Assembly: GCA_902805475.1 (NCBI GenBank)
Contig: CADCSX010000002.1
Span: forward strand, 310,001-374,000
Length of the DNA stretch: 64,000 nt
DNA from: Entonaema liquescens
Lineage: Eukaryota > Ascomycota > Sordariomycetes > Xylariales > Xylariaceae
Direction: 5' to 3'
How positions within the stretch are numbered: position 1 is the first letter of the stretch; every line of letters begins with the position of its first letter. Position numbers and translations under genes: made by a program. The notes under the pieces are model-generated. The model did no database searches, was not told where the DNA came from, and was given only the letters and a program-made list of their open reading frames with translations. Of this stretch, positions 60,613 through 64,000 are shown piece after piece.

Positions 60613-61451
60613 ATGCGTTGGAACTTGGGTTTAGCATGCGCAGCTGCGCTCTTCGGCTTCGGTGCGTACCAACCTTAAAGCAGCCCAACCACTTTTGAGC
60701 CGTTTCAGACGATAATGGGTCATGAAGAGCTTTGGCTGATTCTTACGGCGGAGATTTGTTTACAGTGTCCGAAGCCAACGCCGACGTATTCCGTGATCCC
60801 GATACTGGGTTCTCGTTCTCCCAGAAAGACGTGGCGATCACAACGAACAACAACCACATCACATTCCGTATCGCCATCCCTAGCCCGGCTCCCGCGAGCT
60901 ATGATACCGTGATCCAAATCGTAGCCCCTACTACGGCTGGCTGGGTCGGTGTCGCCTGGGGCGGTTCCATGACGAATAACCCCCTACTTATCGGCTGGCC
61001 TAACGGTCAAAGCGGCGTCGTATCTGTACGCCGCGCAACGTAAGTTGGAAATTCCGTCACATAGGCCCTTCTCCATTTCTCCTGCCGAAAGACACGTGCG
61101 CAAGAAAAAATACAAAACTAACACACGACCAGCGCCCACACCGCACCGACAGCATACTCGGGCGCCTCAGTGCAGCTCCTCAAGAAGGGCACCAAGAGCA
61201 ACGGAACGCACTGGCAAGTAACGGCCAAGTGCACAGGATGCACATCGTTTACGACGTCGGGCAGCAACACCAAGACGCTGAACCCGGCCGGCAGCAACCG
61301 TCTCGCCTTCGCCTACTCCAAGACCAAGCCCAGCCAGCCCGGGTCCGACAGCTCGCCCATCAACGTCCACGACCTGTTCAACTACTGGGACCACGATTTC
61401 GCGTCGGCCGGAAACACCGGGTTCGACGATCTCGTCAACAGGAACTTGTGA
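60613..61451 (+). CDS. Secreted AA8-type haem (cellobiose dehydrogenase cytochrome-like) domain protein
   Basis: Three exons (60613-60661, 60730-61039, 61133-61451) total 678 nt, 225 residues; introns are 68 and 93 nt, the second with CTAAC branch. MRWNLGLACAAALFGFALA is a signal peptide. The rest matches the cytochrome domain of cellobiose dehydrogenase: DTGFSFSQKDV, GWVGVAWGGSMTNNPLLIGW with the likely haem-ligand Met97, LNPAGSNRLAFAYS, and a late histidine (VHD, about His199) as likely second ligand. It ends right after this domain, with no flavin dehydrogenase, membrane anchor or cellulose-binding module, so it is a stand-alone AA8 protein. Such domains pass electrons, for example to lytic polysaccharide monooxygenases; its redox partner must be another protein. 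Confidence 0.88.
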
Positions 61452-62575
61452 GTTTGCATGTTGCGAGGTGAGGCTCTGAGGGGGACTTTCTGTTTTTTTT
61501 TTTTTTCTTTAGAAAGAAAAAAAAGAAATGCTGCAAGCAGAAATATATACATACATACCTACATATTGTTTATTCTTAAGTTATGACAGAGAACCCCCTT
61601 CTAACCACGTCTTTTGCCTTAAGAAACTCCTCGCTTGCGTACGTACCTGCGAGGAACATGAACCTGCGAAGAAGGGGCAGCGTTGCTGGGTCGTAAAGCC
61701 GCCTACTTTACAGCGCTCACCTATAATTTTCGGTATTATACACGAGCGCGATTTAATTTCTGCGTTGTCGGTGGTGACATTGGTTACAGGTACCTAGTTC
61801 AATCTCTCTGTGTCTTGAGATAGAGGGATAGTAAGGGGGTGCTCTAAGTGATTTTGTTGAATTTACTACTGTCTTTTCCGCTGAGGATGCCGTACTTGAT
61901 GTATATAAAATAGAGAGTATCCGGCTTCGGTCTTGTAGCCACTATAAATATCAGAAGAGAGACGATTTTATTTTTACCTCAAAGTCTTGTTCTCTCCTAT
62001 CACTTGAAAATATGACGTCTCGGTCTGAGGCTCAAACCCCTACTGGAAAACCTATCTGCCTGTTGCTACTGTGGTATCGACCGCAGAAGTGCTATGTCCA
62101 GTGACATGGCGCTCGAAGTATTTATAGTCAAAGTATAGGTATATTTATAGAGATACGCACGCATACATGCACACATGGGTTCCAACTCTTTGGGACTTCG
62201 TCCAGCCCATTCTACCTTGAGAGGTATGCATTAATAGCTCACAAAACGATATCATATCACTCGCGAATGAACACCATCAATGTAAATCTTAAAGTAATTG
62301 AAAGTGTAAATTACGTGAAAATGATGTCGATGACAACGGCTAACGTCTAACAGATGTAACAATTTCAACAATAGAGAAGAAAAAAACAGACATTAACACC
62401 CAGATGCGCGTGCGAATGAATGTTTCCCTATCTCGCTAATACAGAGGAGGGGGGAACCCCACCGGTGAAGCTTCGTCGCGGGAGACGATGTCATCTTGAC
62501 CAAAAGTCGGACCTCCCCCGACAAGCTTAGATCCCTCCCCTGCTTAGCAAAGTTGTCCCGTGCAAGCGGTTACGT
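61452..62575. other. Intergenic between AA8 and DUF1996 genes (convergent)
   Basis: 1.1 kb with no gene. A T-run followed by CTTTAGAAAGAAAAAAAAGAAA (about 61490-61526) can fold back and lies just beyond the AA8 stop, possibly part of its 3' untranslated region. A plus-strand frame at 61528-61797 has no domain. Confidence 0.45.
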
Positions 62576-63897
62576 TTAAGCCTTGATAGCCATCTCACCC
62601 ATGGGGAGAGCCGCAAGCCCTGTGGTTTGTTAGTAAGGCTTTTTTCTTGTAGTTGTTATGAGAAAAAAGGGAGAAAACTTACAGCCGTCAACCTCCTCGG
62701 GAGCTTGTTGCTCCTTGGTGCAAGCGCTGTACTGGTCGGGGGTCTGGGCATGGATGCCGGCGGTAGCGCAGTCGGTGTTCAGACCGCATTGGCCGATGTT
62801 GTCCATGGCCTTCTGGAGAGTGTCGCCTTCCCAACCGAAGAGGTAGTCACCGTGAGCGGCAGGGCCGCTATAGCCAAGTTAGTCGATCATCACTTGTTGC
62901 AAGAATACCTATTCATATAAAATGAGAGATTTCTCAACTTACCCAAGGTTCATGGAGTAGACGTAGGGGTTGGAGCCGTCGGTGGGGAAGTCGGGGCTGT
63001 TGGCGAACTCGGTGACGTTCCACATCAGCTCGTACATGATCTGGGGGAGCTTGACGGGGTGGGTGGACGGGCAAGCACCACCGCCGGTGGCACCGGAGCC
63101 GGAGCTGTAGGCGACGTGGCTCTGGTGGTCGGGGCTGTCGAGGTTCTTTCCATCCCAGCAGCTAGAAAGCAAGTCAGTGTGTCTGATAAAAAAAAAGAGC
63201 AATAATAAAAATCACAGTTGCAACTTACGTAGGGAAGATGATGGTCTGTCGGATCATCTTGCAGCTTTGGGACTTGGGGATGTCAACCGTGTCGGAGCCA
63301 GTGCAAGGAGCACCACCAACGAAGGTGTTCTCGTTAGGCGATGTCCAGCATCGGTGGCAGATGTTTGACTTCTGGACCTTGTTGGGGTCAGTGTTGGCGG
63401 CGTTACCAGCCAACATACGGAAACCCTAGTTTTGGTTAGTTAAGCAAATCCTATTAATGAGTTTTTTTCTCGCTCGCTCATACCTTCTTGAAAGCGGTAG
63501 TCTTGCCGCTGGGGATGTAGTAAAGGTCGAGACCGCCCTTGTTGATCAGCTTTCCTTGCGGACCACCGTTGCCGACCTGGGGAACACGCTTGTAGGTTCC
63601 GTTCTTGGCCTTGTAGAACATGACGGCGGTCCAGTAGTTGGACTTGTCCTCCTTGAAGGTACAAGACGTACAGGTGGAGGAAGCCAGGTCGTGAGACTCG
63701 GGGTCCATGGTGACGTTCAGGGAGTTACCACCGACCAGCTGGTGAAGATGAGGAGTGTACTTCATGCCGGGGTTGACCAAGGGGTCGATTCGGTCAACGA
63801 CCAACTGGGAGCATGCGAATCGCAGCATAGAGTTTCCGAACTGAGCGGCAGCATTCTGCGCCAGAAGGGCGGCGGCAGCGAGCGTAGTCAGCTGCAT
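62576..63897 (-). CDS. Secreted DUF1996 protein
   Basis: Five exons (63897-63484, 63425-63229, 63161-62943, 62867-62683, 62619-62576) total 1059 nt, 352 residues; the four introns are 57-75 nt with CTAAC-type branch points. The start is the ATG at 63897 (MQLTTLAAAALLAQNAAAQF), a clear signal peptide; the frame upstream offers only GTG. The DUF1996 domain fills the mature protein: FACSQLVVDRIDPLVNPG, HLHQLVGGNSLNVTMD, GLDLYYIPSGKTTAFKKGFR, ICHRCWTSPNENTF, PSTHPVKLPQIMYELMWNV, AHGDYLFGWEGDTLQKAMDN. No C-terminal WSC domain is present. The family is widespread in Pezizomycotina, secreted, with unknown biochemical function; conserved His, Asp and Cys residues hint at metal binding or an enzyme. 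It is convergent with the AA8 gene, also secreted. Confidence 0.9.
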
Positions 63898-64000
63898 CGT
63901 GACTGATTTCACTTAAGACGTTGGGTCGATGAGCCTTTAGTGAGAATGAGTGAGACGTTGGAGCGAGCAACGATGGTAAGCTGAGAGAAGGCAGCGAGAT
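63898..64000 (-). promoter_or_regulatory. Start of the DUF1996 promoter
   Basis: The last 103 bases of the window lie upstream of the start codon on minus. CTCACTCATTCTCAC-type pyrimidine repeats are present on minus; no TATA box is seen. Confidence 0.35.

Noticed and set aside
60715..60917. Open frames on both strands at the second exon of the AA8 gene
   Set aside because: The frame carrying the haem-domain motifs and correct splice phases is different; these are shadows.
1..64000. CRISPR arrays, rRNA, tRNA genes and bacterial-type operons
   Set aside because: None was seen. The repeats present are transposon ends, tandem units in an AT-rich element and protein-coding repeats; the genes are intron-bearing eukaryotic genes.

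Overview
The window looks like a filamentous ascomycete chromosome (Pezizomycotina, probably a Sordariomycete; I cannot name the species). The reasons are: short 47-125 nt introns with GTAAGT-type donors and CTAAC/CTAAT branch points; HET, F-box, Zn2Cys6, CorA-like, fungal APH, AA8 cytochrome and DUF1996 genes; and long stretches of extremely AT-rich DNA with sharp edges, the signature of repeat-induced point mutation (RIP) of transposons.

Layout. 1-1640 is the end of a RIP-degraded block. 1641-11400 holds a CorA-like gene (minus strand) split in two by a 7.5 kb RIP-degraded Ty3/Gypsy element (3277-10757); the 5-bp duplication GATAA flanks the insertion and the host reading frame rejoins exactly when the element is removed. 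11400-23350 carries a short MITE, a divergent pair of similar unknown genes, a HET-domain gene and a six-exon Na+/H+ antiporter. 23362-26788 is a RIP-degraded DNA transposon with 58-bp inverted ends and an 8-bp duplication (hAT type). 26800-40860 carries an F-box gene, a small helical protein, a medium-chain reductase divergent from a frameshifted Zn2Cys6 regulator, and a 1526-residue secreted PT-rich protein with a PIR1-like head and a But2 tail. 40863-54953 is a 14.1 kb nest of RIP-degraded elements between ~208-bp LTRs; it contains a Tad-like LINE on the minus strand and a small LTR-bounded element without visible genes. 55400-64000 returns to normal composition: an MFS transporter, an APH-fold protein with a degenerate catalytic site, a stand-alone AA8 haem domain and a secreted DUF1996 protein.

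How the parts relate. No biosynthetic cluster is evident; this is a mosaic of accessory genes between RIP-silenced islands. The reductase and the Zn2Cys6 gene share a 472 bp divergent promoter, so the regulator may control the reductase, but the regulator carries a one-base frameshift. The genes at 35.9, 60.6 and 62.6 kb are secreted or cell-wall proteins. At the borders that can be compared, RIP mutations stop before the outer tens of bases of each element, and adjacent host exons look untouched.

Exon structures were worked out by eye from splice signals and frame continuity; total lengths came out divisible by three except where a frameshift is reported.
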